Assembly (NCBI RefSeq): GCF_025566885.1
Contig: NZ_JAOQJQ010000001.1
Location: forward strand, 558,001 to 622,000
Reading direction: 5' to 3'
DNA from: Brotonthovivens ammoniilytica
Lineage (GTDB): Bacteria > Bacillota > Clostridia > Lachnospirales > Lachnospiraceae
Length of the DNA stretch: 64,000 nucleotides
Positions 1 to 8,767 of the stretch are shown here, piece after piece. Under the pieces are notes generated by a model. It saw only the letters and a list, made by a program, of their open reading frames with translations, did no database searches and was not told the DNA's origin. The translations under genes and the position numbers were made by a program. Each line of letters starts with the position of its first letter. Within the stretch, counting starts at the first letter, position 1.

Positions 1-34
1 TTGCATTATTTGTGCATACCGGATGGAGGATGTT

Positions 35-826
35 ATGCTTGCTATTCAGAATTACTGCCTGGCAGAAAGTCTAAAACAGGCTTATGAATTAAATCAGAAA
101 AAGAAAAATAAAATACTAGGGGGAGGAGTCTGGCTGAAATGCTGTGATTTTCCTATACAGACGGCAATTGATCTGTCAGCACTTGGGTTTGATCAGATTA
201 CTGAGACCAAAGAGGAGTTTGAAATTGGATGCATGGTATCTTTGCGCCAGCTGGAACTGCACCAGGGGCTTTCAAGACTTTGCAGCGGAGCAGTAAAAGA
301 AGCTCTGCGGCATATTGTGGGAACTCAGTTTCGCAACTGTGCCACTGTGGGAGGAAGTATTGCCGGAAGATTTGGCTTTTCGGATGTGATAACACTGTTT
401 CTTGCCCTTGACGCGGAGGTGGAATTGTATCCTACGGGCAGAATGCCTCTTTCTGAATTTGTACATATGCAGCCGGATGAACGGATTTTGACGAAGATTT
501 TTGTTAGTAAAAATCTTATTTGTGCGGCATATCTTTCAGAACGCAATACCGATACAGATCTTCCTCTTATTACCTGCGGCGTAGCTTTGTGGGAGAAGGC
601 GCTGACTGTCAGTATTGGCGCCCGTCCGGCAAAGGCATCAGTGGTGAAGATAACAGATGTGGACGCCGCCTGTCTTTCTAACAGAGAGTGGCTTTATCTT
701 ACCATTCAAAATGTAGTTGAAAATCTGAGTTTTGGCAGTAACCGGCGTGCTTCGAAAGAGTATAGAAAACATGTGGCAAAGGTACTGTTTTTGCGGTGCT
801 GTGAAAAGATCAGAAAGGAAGTGTAG
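35..826 (+). CDS. Molybdenum hydroxylase FAD-binding subunit (XdhB/CoxM family)
   Basis: This is the FAD-carrying subunit of a xanthine dehydrogenase-type molybdenum hydroxylase. It passes electrons from the Mo subunit and Fe-S subunit to an acceptor. The FAD-family signature NCATVGGSIAGRFGFSD is visible near residues 100-116, and the protein length (263 aa) suits the family. I start it at the ATG at 35, which lies 5 bases after GGAGG; the in-frame ATG at 23 contains that ribosome site and is less likely. The Fe-S subunit gene follows directly. The Mo-binding subunit is not in the window and may lie to the left. The exact substrate cannot be told from this subunit. Confidence 0.85.
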   Translation: MLAIQNYCLAESLKQAYELNQKKKNKILGGGVWLKCCDFPIQTAIDLSALGFDQITETKEEFEIGCMVSLRQLELHQGLSRLCSGAVKEALRHIVGTQFRNCATVGGSIAGRFGFSDVITLFLALDAEVELYPTGRMPLSEFVHMQPDERILTKIFVSKNLICAAYLSERNTDTDLPLITCGVALWEKALTVSIGARPAKASVVKITDVDAACLSNREWLYLTIQNVVENLSFGSNRRASKEYRKHVAKVLFLRCCEKIRKEV

Positions 827-827
827 G

Positions 828-1286
828 ATGCGTCTGCATGTATGGATAAATAACAAGGAATATACAGATGAAATAGCGCCGGATCAGCCGCTGCTGGAAT
901 ATCTCCGCTCCAAAGGCTGCTACAGCGTAAAAAGAGGCTGTGAAACATCAAACTGTGGACTGTGTACGGTATGGGTGGATGAAACGCCGGTATTGTCCTG
1001 CAGTGTTCTGGCTGTAAGAGTCCAGGATAAAAAAATTGTGACCCTGGAGGGACTTAAGAAGGAAGCGGAGGAGTTTGCACACTTTATGGCTGCACAGGGA
1101 GCAGACCAGTGCGGATACTGTAATCCAGGATTCGTTATGAATGTCCTTGCTATGGAACGGGAATTGAAGCAGCCAGGTGAAGAAGAGATCAAAGAATATC
1201 TGTCAGGAAACCTCTGCCGATGTACCGGGTATGTCAGTCATTTAAGGGCAGTAAAAGCTTATCTGAACAGAAAAAACATAATATAA
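828..1286 (+). CDS. Molybdenum hydroxylase 2Fe-2S subunit (XdhC/CoxS family)
   Basis: Small iron-sulfur subunit (152 aa) of the same hydroxylase as the preceding gene. The N-terminal plant-ferredoxin cluster is seen as CETSNCGLC plus a later Cys. The second, helical [2Fe-2S] domain is seen as CGYCNPGF and, near the end, CRCTGY. The ATG at 828 sits one base after the stop of the FAD subunit gene, with AAAGGAAG upstream, so the two are translationally coupled. A longer reading upstream from a TTG would overlap the FAD gene and is not supported. A terminator follows, so this closes the operon. Confidence 0.88.
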   Translation: MRLHVWINNKEYTDEIAPDQPLLEYLRSKGCYSVKRGCETSNCGLCTVWVDETPVLSCSVLAVRVQDKKIVTLEGLKKEAEEFAHFMAAQGADQCGYCNPGFVMNVLAMERELKQPGEEEIKEYLSGNLCRCTGYVSHLRAVKAYLNRKNII

Positions 1287-1303
1287 TTGAACGCAGGAAA
1301 AGG

Positions 1304-1329
1304 GCCGCCAATATTTTGGCGGCTTTTAT
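1304..1329 (+). terminator. Rho-independent terminator after the hydroxylase operon
   Basis: A perfect 8-bp stem GCCGCCAA / TTGGCGGC with a TATT loop is followed by TTTT, 18 bases after the Fe-S subunit stop codon. Confidence 0.85.
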
Positions 1330-1370
1330 ATTAGATGTGAGATGATTCCCGCCTCTATAATAGAATATTG

Positions 1371-1420
1371 TCAGCAAAGCTGACCCGAATCGCGCACCAA
1401 GTTTCGCGAAAGCGAAACTT
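1371..1420. repeat. Tandem pair of small hairpins in intergenic DNA
   Basis: Two dyads lie between the hydroxylase terminator and yqfC. The first is TCAGC-AAA-GCTGA (1371-1383). The second is a perfect 9-bp stem AAGTTTCGC / GCGAAACTT (1399-1420) with a GAAA tetraloop. No T-run follows, so neither is a standard terminator. A similar GAAA-capped perfect hairpin lies at 52750-52773 on the other strand. Confidence 0.5.
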
Positions 1421-1484
1421 GAATAGACAGGAAATTGTATCTGAATCCTGAATAGGAATCAAATTTCATACATATAATTTTTCT

Positions 1485-1766
1485 ATGAAGAAATCAAAAT
1501 CCAAGGAATGGAAAAAACAAATGGTCCACAGACTGGAGCTTCCCAAAGACCTGATGTTTGGGGCTGTATTAGTCCATATTACAGGGCAGAGTGAGATTGA
1601 AATAGAAAATTATCGTGGAATTTTACTTTATGGGGAGGACCGGATCCGTCTGTCAATCAAAGGTGGTCAGATGGAAGTTACCGGCCGGTCGTTAAAGATC
1701 GATTATTATACCAATGATAATATGAAAATTACCGGGTATATCCAGCAAGTAAGTTATATTATGTAA
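1485..1766 (+). CDS. yqfC: Sporulation protein YqfC (YabP/YqfC family)
   Basis: A 93-residue protein of the YabP/YqfC family, the same length as Bacillus YqfC. In Bacillus the gene is expressed during sporulation in the mother cell; the biochemical role is unknown. The family pattern IEIENYRGILLYGEDRIRL is followed by a C-terminal beta-rich part. The yqfD gene follows after 9 bases, and phoH and ybeY come next, which is the order known from many Firmicutes. The ribosome site for the ATG at 1485 is weak; the internal ATG at 1521 is a possible alternative start. Confidence 0.88.
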   Translation: MKKSKSKEWKKQMVHRLELPKDLMFGAVLVHITGQSEIEIENYRGILLYGEDRIRLSIKGGQMEVTGRSLKIDYYTNDNMKITGYIQQVSYIM

Positions 1767-1775
1767 GGAGCTGTT

Positions 1776-3038
1776 ATGATTCGTCTGATGAAATTTTTTA
1801 ACGGTTATCTGCATGTACATGTAACCGGTTATTCTCCGGAACGTTTTTTAAATCTTTGCAGCAACCGCAATATTCTGCTCTGGGATCTTTTGCCCTCTAA
1901 AAATGGATACGAATTTTATATCAGCATTCAGGCATTCAGACAATTGAAACCGATTCTGAAAAAAACAGGAACAAAGATACATATCATCGAAAAGAGCGGT
2001 TTCCCGTTTATGGCTTTCAGGTACCGGAAACATAAGTTTTTCTTTGTGGGAATTGCGGCGGCACTGCTTCTTTTATTTACAATGTCCCGTTTCATCTGGA
2101 ACGTGCAGATTGATGGTAATTCCTATTTTTCCGACCAGACGCTGACAAAATATTTAGAGGAACAGGGCGTGGGGTACGGAAGCCGGAAAAAAGATCTGAA
2201 ATGTGAAGAAATAGAAAAGCAGATTCGGACAGATTACCCGGATATTATCTGGGTATCAGTAAACGTAAAAGGAACCCGTCTGGTTGTGGATATTCAGGAA
2301 GTTGCCGCCGAAAGGGAAAAGGATGATGAGGAGGCGGAAGGAACAGATCTGGTGGCTCAGTATGATGGCACGGTAACCTCCATTGTTACAAGAGCGGGAA
2401 CCCCGTGTGTGAAAAAGGGAGATCAGGTAAAGGCCGGAGATGTGCTTGTCAGCGGGTGCCTGGAGATTTTTAATGACGCGGGGGAAGTGTCCGGTTACCA
2501 GTATTGCAGCGCAGATGCCGATGTATATGTAGAAAGCTCGCTGCCCTATGAAGATAAATTCCCTGCCGTTGAGACCAGATATCAAGAAACAGGGGAAACC
2601 AGATATGCCCTGGCATTTTGTACGAAAAAAAAGAGGTTTGAGATTGCCCTGCGTAAAAATACATTTACTGATTTTGAGAAACTCACAAAGCTGGAAACCA
2701 TTCATTTTGGAGAAGACTTTTATCTGCCCATTCAGCTTGAATGGACGAAGATTAACGAACTTTCTCCCCAGAAACATACATATACAGAAGAAGAGGCAAA
2801 ACAGACCGCAGGCAGACATCTGGAATTATATTGCAAAAAGTTAACGGAAAAAGATTTTGAAATTCTGGAAAAAAGTGTTAAGATTAATTTTGATAAATCG
2901 GAAATTACAGTTTCCGGAAAGCTTAAGGTTTTAGAAAAAGCTTCTAAGACACAGCAGACAGAAAAACGGAAGTTAGAAGAAAAAGAAGGGCAGGAAGAAA
3001 ATGGGATTGACACAGGAACAAATGGAAATTCCAACTGA
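1776..3038 (+). CDS. yqfD: Sporulation protein YqfD
   Basis: Membrane protein of the YqfD family (420 aa), needed for efficient sporulation in Bacillus. One hydrophobic segment is clear around residues 88-106 (FFFVGIAAALLLLFTMSRF). The long part after it is predicted to be outside the membrane. The C-terminus is rich in Lys and Glu. GGAGCTGTT precedes the ATG. The 3' end overlaps the start of phoH by 38 bases, so the two are probably coupled. This is a standard member, with no broken segment seen. Confidence 0.88.
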   Translation: MIRLMKFFNGYLHVHVTGYSPERFLNLCSNRNILLWDLLPSKNGYEFYISIQAFRQLKPILKKTGTKIHIIEKSGFPFMAFRYRKHKFFFVGIAAALLLLFTMSRFIWNVQIDGNSYFSDQTLTKYLEEQGVGYGSRKKDLKCEEIEKQIRTDYPDIIWVSVNVKGTRLVVDIQEVAAEREKDDEEAEGTDLVAQYDGTVTSIVTRAGTPCVKKGDQVKAGDVLVSGCLEIFNDAGEVSGYQYCSADADVYVESSLPYEDKFPAVETRYQETGETRYALAFCTKKKRFEIALRKNTFTDFEKLTKLETIHFGEDFYLPIQLEWTKINELSPQKHTYTEEEAKQTAGRHLELYCKKLTEKDFEILEKSVKINFDKSEITVSGKLKVLEKASKTQQTEKRKLEEKEGQEENGIDTGTNGNSN

Positions 3039-3987
3039 GCACATGGCCAATCTCTTTGGCCGGTTTGATTCTTATTTGAAAAAGATAGAAAAGGCATTAA
3101 ATGTGACCATTGTAGTAAGGGATCAGGGATTAAAAATTATGGGAGAGTCCAAAGCAGCTGCAAGTGCCAAAGAGGTATTTTTGCAGCTGCTAGAGCTGTC
3201 TAGAAGAGGAAATGAAATCACAGAACAGAATGTAAACTATATTCTGGATCTGAACAGCCAGTCTATGGGCAGTTCGATTCTGGAGATGGATCAAGATATC
3301 ATCTGTCATACCATACAGGGAAAGCCGGTAAAGCCAAAAACCCTGGGACAAAAAAGTTATGTAGATCAGATCCGGGAAAAGATGATCGTGTTTGGCATGG
3401 GACCGGCGGGAACCGGGAAGACCTATCTGGCTATGGCCATGGCTATTACCGCTTTTAAGCGGGAGGAAGTGGGAAGAATTATATTAACAAGGCCGGCTAT
3501 TGAAGCAGGTGAAAAGCTGGGGTTTCTGCCAGGGGATCTGCAGAGTAAAATAGATCCTTACTTAAGGCCGCTGTATGATGCGCTGTATCAGATCATGGGA
3601 GCGGAAACCTTTATGCGGAATCAGGAAAAGGGTCTGATAGAAGTTGCTCCCCTTGCCTATATGAGGGGGCGGACGCTGGATAATGCATTTATTATTTTAG
3701 ATGAGGCCCAAAATACCACACCGGCGCAGATGAAAATGTTTCTGACGCGGATTGGATTTGGCTCTAAGGCTGTTATTACCGGGGATGCCACACAAAAAGA
3801 TCTGGCGCCCGGCTCAAAATCGGGGCTTGATGCAGCTTTAAAGGTGCTGGGAAATATAAAAGAAATCGGAATCTGCAAGTTGACCAGCAAAGACGTGGTA
3901 AGACATCCGCTGGTGCAGAAAATTGTACAGGCCTATGAAGATTTTGAATCCAAAAATGAAAAGAAAAACAGCAGGAAAAAGCGTTAG
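3001..3987 (+). CDS. PhoH family ATPase
   Basis: PhoH-like (PhoL/YbeZ type) ATPase, a cytoplasmic P-loop protein thought to act in RNA metabolism together with YbeY. The Walker A motif GPAGTGKT is at about residues 134-141, and Walker B IILDEAQN is around 230-237. The N-terminal domain before the ATPase is typical of the long form. AGGAAG lies 5 bases before the ATG at 3001, inside the end of yqfD. The C-terminal tail is strongly basic. The ybeY gene follows after 20 bases. Confidence 0.92.
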   Translation: MGLTQEQMEIPTEHMANLFGRFDSYLKKIEKALNVTIVVRDQGLKIMGESKAAASAKEVFLQLLELSRRGNEITEQNVNYILDLNSQSMGSSILEMDQDIICHTIQGKPVKPKTLGQKSYVDQIREKMIVFGMGPAGTGKTYLAMAMAITAFKREEVGRIILTRPAIEAGEKLGFLPGDLQSKIDPYLRPLYDALYQIMGAETFMRNQEKGLIEVAPLAYMRGRTLDNAFIILDEAQNTTPAQMKMFLTRIGFGSKAVITGDATQKDLAPGSKSGLDAALKVLGNIKEIGICKLTSKDVVRHPLVQKIVQAYEDFESKNEKKNSRKKR

Positions 3988-4007
3988 GCTGAATAAAGGA
4001 CAAAAAG

Positions 4008-4502
4008 ATGACAATTAATATTATAAATGAGGTACAGGCAAAATTTCAGTTTCACTATAAGGAGCTGGCAGAAAAGGTGATACGGTGTTCTGTGGAAATG
4101 GAAAATTTTCCATATGATCCCGAGGTAAATCTGACCATTTCAGATAATATCAGGATTCAGGAAATCAACCGGGAATTCAGAGGGATTGACAGGGCTACAG
4201 ATGTGCTGTCGTTTCCTATGATCGAGTATGCATCCCCGGCAGATTTTTCCGGGATTGAGCAGCAGTATGATACGATAAATCCGGATACTGGAGAGGTAAT
4301 GCTTGGAGATATTGTCCTTTCAGCGGACCGGATAAAGGCACAGGCAGAAGAATATGGACACAGCCAGAAGCGGGAATTTGCGTTTTTGATTGTGCACAGT
4401 ATGCTTCATCTGTTTGGTTATGATCATATGGAACCAGAGGAGGCTTCTGTGATGGAAACACACCAGAAAATGATATTAGATGCTTTAAAAATATTTCGAT
4501 GA
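4008..4502 (+). CDS. ybeY: Endoribonuclease YbeY (rRNA maturation factor)
   Basis: Metal-dependent single-strand endoribonuclease involved in 16S rRNA 3'-end maturation and ribosome quality control (164 aa). The zinc-binding motif HSMLHLFGYDH, with three histidines, is at about residues 125-135. The family segment RGIDRATDVLSFPM precedes it. The gene lies directly after phoH, its usual partner. The lipoprotein gene starts 10 bases downstream. Confidence 0.95.
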   Translation: MTINIINEVQAKFQFHYKELAEKVIRCSVEMENFPYDPEVNLTISDNIRIQEINREFRGIDRATDVLSFPMIEYASPADFSGIEQQYDTINPDTGEVMLGDIVLSADRIKAQAEEYGHSQKREFAFLIVHSMLHLFGYDHMEPEEASVMETHQKMILDALKIFR

Positions 4503-4512
4503 GGATAGAAGG

Positions 4513-5598
4513 ATGAAAAAAATAGTATTGTGTCTGCTTCTGGCTGCACTGGGGACTACTCTGATGTCAGGATGCGGAAAAAAAGAAGAACCAGAAGTTT
4601 CTAGTGATCCTGTAAGTGCCAGCGTTTCAGAAGAAAAAGATATTCATGAGGGACAGGCCAGAAGCATTCTGACCGGAGAGTGGGTAGATGAAGAGCTGGC
4701 CGATACAAGGCCCCTTGCCGTAATGCTTGGAAATACCCCTCAGGCGCTGCCACAGTATGGGATTTCAGCTGCAGATGTCATAATAGAGGCTCCGGTAGAG
4801 GGGGCGCTCACAAGAATTATGGCGGTTTTTCAGGATTATAAAGATGCAGAAAAAATTATGTCTGTGCGCAGCTGCCGCCACTATTATGTAGACTGGGCGC
4901 TGGAATTTGATGCCATTTATGCACATTACGGACAGTCAAAATATGCGAAAGATGTGTTGAGCCAGGATAATGTGGATAATTTAAACGGCATGGAAGCAAA
5001 GTTAAGCAGAGAGCTTTATCTGAGAGATTCCACAAGAAAGGCGCCTCATAATTCCTATACAGACGGAGAACATATTCAGGCGGCTATTGCAATGAAAGGC
5101 TATGATACAAAGGTATCTTCGGATTACAAAGGACATTATCAATTTAATGAAGATGATGACAAACAGATACAGTTAGAGGAGGGTGAAGCTGCTGTTGTTG
5201 TAAGCCCGGGTTATCGTCAGAATGCCCCGTGGTTTGAATATAATGATAAAGACGGGCTGTATTACCGCTATGAATATAAGGAGAAGCAGGTAGATGCAAT
5301 TGACAATTCACAGCTTTCATGTAAAAATATTCTTTTACAGATCTGTGACTGGAAAGTGATAGATCAAAAGTATGGGTATCTGGATGTAGATACCACTTCC
5401 GGAGGGAAAGGATATTATATTACCAATGGAAAAGCTGTTCCGGTTACCTGGTCAAAGGAATCTCAGTCAGAACCTACCCGTTATTTTCTGGAAGATGGAA
5501 CGGAGATTACATTAAACCAGGGAAAGACCTGGGTGTGCGTCCTGCAGGATACGTATGCGGATAAGATCGGATTTTACAGTACGAAAGAGGAATTTTAA
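4513..5598 (+). CDS. DUF3048 family lipoprotein (YerB-like)
   Basis: Predicted exported lipoprotein of 361 aa. The signal peptide ends in the lipobox LMSGC, with Cys at about residue 21, followed by a charged Lys/Glu/Ser linker. The rest matches the DUF3048 family (Bacillus YerB): for example DTRPLAVMLGN near residue 65 and a region with RSCRHYYVDWA. The molecular function of the family is unknown. It follows ybeY closely and may be read from the same transcript. Confidence 0.8.
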   Translation: MKKIVLCLLLAALGTTLMSGCGKKEEPEVSSDPVSASVSEEKDIHEGQARSILTGEWVDEELADTRPLAVMLGNTPQALPQYGISAADVIIEAPVEGALTRIMAVFQDYKDAEKIMSVRSCRHYYVDWALEFDAIYAHYGQSKYAKDVLSQDNVDNLNGMEAKLSRELYLRDSTRKAPHNSYTDGEHIQAAIAMKGYDTKVSSDYKGHYQFNEDDDKQIQLEEGEAAVVVSPGYRQNAPWFEYNDKDGLYYRYEYKEKQVDAIDNSQLSCKNILLQICDWKVIDQKYGYLDVDTTSGGKGYYITNGKAVPVTWSKESQSEPTRYFLEDGTEITLNQGKTWVCVLQDTYADKIGFYSTKEEF

Positions 5599-5629
5599 AT
5601 CTTAGGATATCAAAAGAGGATAAGGTTAC

Positions 5630-7294
5630 ATGAGTGCAAGAAAAAAGAGCGAATCAAACTTCCTGATTCAAGGATCAATCCTTGCGGTAGCATCAATTGT
5701 CAGCAGGATCATTGGATTATTATACAGAGTTCCGTTACAGGCGATCATTGGGGATGTGGGAAATGATTATTACAGCTGTGCATACGAGATTTACAGTATG
5801 ATGCTGCTGATTTCTTCCTACAGCCTTCCTCTGGCAGTTTCCAAAATGGTTTCTGCCAGAATGGCTCTCGGTCAGAAAAAGAATGCCCATAAAGTATTAA
5901 AGGGAGCTCTTGCCATCGCCGGAATTACCGGTACTGCCGGCTGCATCTTTGTATTTTTTGCCGCAGATTTTCTTACCAGTGAAGTATTTAAAACTCCCAT
6001 GAGTATTTTTGCGTTAAAAGTTCTTGCTCCTACATTAATTATTGTAGCTGTTCTCGGCGTTATCCGCGGTTTCTTTCAGGGAATCGGAACCATGATTCCA
6101 AGTGCGGTATCCCAGATTCTAGAGCAGATTGTAAATGCGGCTGTCAGCGTGGGAGCAGCTTTTGTATTGTTCGGATACGGTACCCGGATAGGAGCGGTGC
6201 TTGGAAATGCGGATACATACGGCGCTGCCTATGGTGCAGCCGGAGGAACCCTTGGCACCAGCATTGGTGCGGCTGTGGGTCTGGCATTTATGCTGTTTGT
6301 ATTTGTAATTTACCGCCCTTCTATGAAGCGGGCGGAACGACGGGAAATCAAACGTGGAACTGTGAAGGAGGAATCCTACCAGACAATTATCAGGATTTTA
6401 GTTCTTACAATCGCACCGGTACTGCTGAGTACCACGATATATAATATCAGTTCTATTATTGATCAGGGAATTTTTAAGAATATAGCTTCCATTCAGGGAT
6501 ATGATTCTCATACTGTTTCTGTATGGTGGGGGATATTTGCAGGTAAATATAAAGTACTTATTAATGTTCCCATTTCTATTGCTTCTGCAATTGCAGCCTC
6601 CGGGGTGCCAAGTCTGACGGCGGCGTTTGCCAACAGAGATAAAAATGCAGTGCGTTCAAAAATTAATTCCTCCATGCGTTTTGTGATGGTTGTTGCCTTC
6701 CCTTGTATGGTAGGATTTATTGTTCTGGCATCCCCGATTCTGCAGCTTTTGTTTCACGAGAGCGGAGAGCTGGCAGAGCGCCTGCTTCAAATTGGTGCTG
6801 TTTCCATTGTGTTTTATTCTATATCCACATTGTCCAACGGAATTCTCCAGGGAATCAACCGCATGATCATTCCGGTGCGCAATGCCATCATTGCTCTGGG
6901 CGGACATATTGCCTGCCTGTTGATTTTAATGTATCTGTTCCGGTTAAATATTTATGCGGTGGTTTTATCTACTGCGTTTTTTGCACTGCTTATGTGCATT
7001 TTAAACGGGATTTCCGTACAGCGCTATTCCGGTTACCGTCCGGATATTATGAAAACATTTGTAAAACCGGCGGCGGCTTCTGTAATTATGGGCGTTATTG
7101 TATATGGCGTATATTTCTTTGGAAATAAACTGCTGCCAAGCAATGCCGTATGGACCGTTGTTGGGATTCTAGTGGGAATCATTGTATATTTTGCTGCAAT
7201 TCTTCTGGTTAAAGCTTTGACAGAAGAAGAGCTGAAAAGCTTTCCTAAGGGAACGGTTATTATCCGGATTGCCAAAAAGTTTCATCTTTTATAG
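5630..7294 (+). CDS. SpoVB/MurJ-type polysaccharide flippase
   Basis: Large polytopic membrane protein (554 aa) with about 14 hydrophobic segments, of the MOP superfamily that includes stage V sporulation protein B and MurJ. It probably moves a lipid-linked cell wall or spore cortex precursor across the membrane. The N-terminal pattern around residues 8-40, ending in IGLLYRVPL and containing AVASIVSRI, is typical of SpoVB-like proteins. Clostridia usually carry several paralogues, so it may be a general flippase and not the sporulation-specific one. Confidence 0.8.
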   Translation: MSARKKSESNFLIQGSILAVASIVSRIIGLLYRVPLQAIIGDVGNDYYSCAYEIYSMMLLISSYSLPLAVSKMVSARMALGQKKNAHKVLKGALAIAGITGTAGCIFVFFAADFLTSEVFKTPMSIFALKVLAPTLIIVAVLGVIRGFFQGIGTMIPSAVSQILEQIVNAAVSVGAAFVLFGYGTRIGAVLGNADTYGAAYGAAGGTLGTSIGAAVGLAFMLFVFVIYRPSMKRAERREIKRGTVKEESYQTIIRILVLTIAPVLLSTTIYNISSIIDQGIFKNIASIQGYDSHTVSVWWGIFAGKYKVLINVPISIASAIAASGVPSLTAAFANRDKNAVRSKINSSMRFVMVVAFPCMVGFIVLASPILQLLFHESGELAERLLQIGAVSIVFYSISTLSNGILQGINRMIIPVRNAIIALGGHIACLLILMYLFRLNIYAVVLSTAFFALLMCILNGISVQRYSGYRPDIMKTFVKPAAASVIMGVIVYGVYFFGNKLLPSNAVWTVVGILVGIIVYFAAILLVKALTEEELKSFPKGTVIIRIAKKFHLL

Positions 7295-7374
7295 AATCTG
7301 ATATTTGTTTTAAAATAATAATTGCATAGATTAAAAAAATAAGTGAATACTACGTAAAAAGGAGTTATGATACT

Positions 7375-7881
7375 ATGAATAATACACGTAAGGTTCGCTT
7401 ATTTTTTATTCTTGCGGCAGTTTGTGTATTTGCCGTATTCTGGATTGGCTTTCGATTTGGAAAAGTAACACAGGAAAAAGCAGATATCTTATACTACTCG
7501 CAGAAACAGACAGAAGATATAGACAAAACAAATGAGACACAAACCACTGCCGGGGAAGATGCCTCAAAATGGACCGCATCTGCTGTAGATGATGATGGAC
7601 AGTCGGCTGATGGGACAGAAAACGGAAGCGCTGAAGATACTGCAGATGGCACAGAAGATGAAACTGTGGAGAGCGGCAACGTATATGAGTCTCCAAAATA
7701 CTATATTAAGCAGTCTGACGATTATCTTACTGTTTATATTGCAGCTACAGATGAAGTATATTTTGAAACAGATATTCCGGCTGCAGACCTGCCCAATGAT
7801 CTGAAGGAAGAAGCGGCAAAGGGAATTGAATTTTATGATCTTGAAGCTGTATACAGTTTTCTTGAAAGTTACTCCAGCTGA
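7375..7881 (+). CDS. Membrane-anchored protein with BofC-like C-terminal domain
   Basis: Protein of 168 aa with one N-terminal membrane segment (about residues 9-27), then a low-complexity acidic linker rich in Thr, Asp, Gly and Glu (about 45-100). A compact C-terminal part follows, with YYIKQSDDYLTVYIAA and, at the very end, YSFLESYSS. That end resembles the C-terminal domain of BofC, a forespore factor that inhibits the SpoIVB protease in Bacillus. The similarity is by eye only. It follows a SpoVB-like gene, which fits a spore or cell-envelope role. A strong terminator follows. Confidence 0.5.
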   Translation: MNNTRKVRLFFILAAVCVFAVFWIGFRFGKVTQEKADILYYSQKQTEDIDKTNETQTTAGEDASKWTASAVDDDGQSADGTENGSAEDTADGTEDETVESGNVYESPKYYIKQSDDYLTVYIAATDEVYFETDIPAADLPNDLKEEAAKGIEFYDLEAVYSFLESYSS

Positions 7882-7886
7882 AAATG

Positions 7887-7930
7887 GGAATAACAGTCAA
7901 TTTTCGTTGATTGTTATTCCTTTTCTTGTC
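7887..7930 (+). terminator. Rho-independent terminator
   Basis: A 14-bp stem begins GGAATAACA and closes TGTTATTCC, with one G-U pair and a TTTTCG loop. It is followed by TTTTCTTGTCTT and sits just after the BofC-like gene. Confidence 0.85.
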
Positions 7931-7972
7931 TTATTATGCTAAAATAAAACGAATGAGAAGGAGAGTTTTACT

Positions 7973-8767
7973 ATGGATAAAAAAATAATGAAAACAAAAG
8001 CAGAACTTGGCACAGGCGCAATGTTTATCATTTCTGTTATCTATGCCGTATTTGGTCTGATTATGCTCCTTGTTCCGAATATGGAGGAAGTATATATTTT
8101 ATATCTGGTGAGCGCCGGACTAATTGCTCTTGGAATTTTTATGATTGTAAAGTATTTTGTGAATGCTTCTTATAAAGAGCTTGGAAATTACGGGTTTTCC
8201 GTCGGTGTTTTATCTGTGGCAGCTGGGTGCTGTCTGCTGATTCGGGCGGAAGAAGTGGCTGTATATTTTGGCGTTTTTCTTGGAATCTGTATCCTTTTGA
8301 CTGGTATTGTAAAGCTCCAGAATGCAGTGGCTTTAAACAGTATGAGACATCCGTACTGGCTGATTTTTCTGGCAGCCGCCCTGGTATTTATTGCATTATC
8401 TGTTCTGATAATTTTAAATCCCATGGATTTAGAAACCGGACAGCAGCAGTATATTTATGTAATTCTGGTGGCTGACGGCGGCGTTGGAATATTCAGTACC
8501 TTCTATATTTCACAGGCAGTAAAGCAATATCAAAAGTACGGGATGTTTCCGCAAATCAAGAAAAAACCAAAGAAGAATCATGCAGATGAAAATAAAAGCT
8601 TTCTCCATAAAAATGATGGCGGGGCGGCTGCAGAGAAGAATTTATCTGAATCCGTAATGGAAGAGGAAGAAGACTTGGCAGTCACAGAAAAAGAAATTCC
8701 CTCTGAGGAAGAGGATATTTTAAAAGCCATCATGGGAGAGGAAGAGGTCAGGAGAAAAAGGAAATAA
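7973..8767 (+). CDS. DUF308 (HdeD-like) membrane protein
   Basis: Membrane protein of 264 aa with about six hydrophobic helices in the first 190 residues (first at about 15-35, FIISVIYAVFGLIMLLV). This pattern fits the DUF308/HdeD family. The last 70 residues are hydrophilic, with Lys-rich then Glu-rich stretches, and are probably cytoplasmic. AAGGAGAG precedes the ATG. Its stop codon directly abuts the ATG of the next flavoprotein gene, so the two are coupled. Its function is unknown. Confidence 0.7.
   Translation: MDKKIMKTKAELGTGAMFIISVIYAVFGLIMLLVPNMEEVYILYLVSAGLIALGIFMIVKYFVNASYKELGNYGFSVGVLSVAAGCCLLIRAEEVAVYFGVFLGICILLTGIVKLQNAVALNSMRHPYWLIFLAAALVFIALSVLIILNPMDLETGQQQYIYVILVADGGVGIFSTFYISQAVKQYQKYGMFPQIKKKPKKNHADENKSFLHKNDGGAAAEKNLSESVMEEEEDLAVTEKEIPSEEEDILKAIMGEEEVRRKRK

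Noticed and set aside
2256..2819. 187-residue minus-strand frame inside yqfD
   Set aside because: It is a shadow of yqfD on the other strand, without start signals or recognisable domains.
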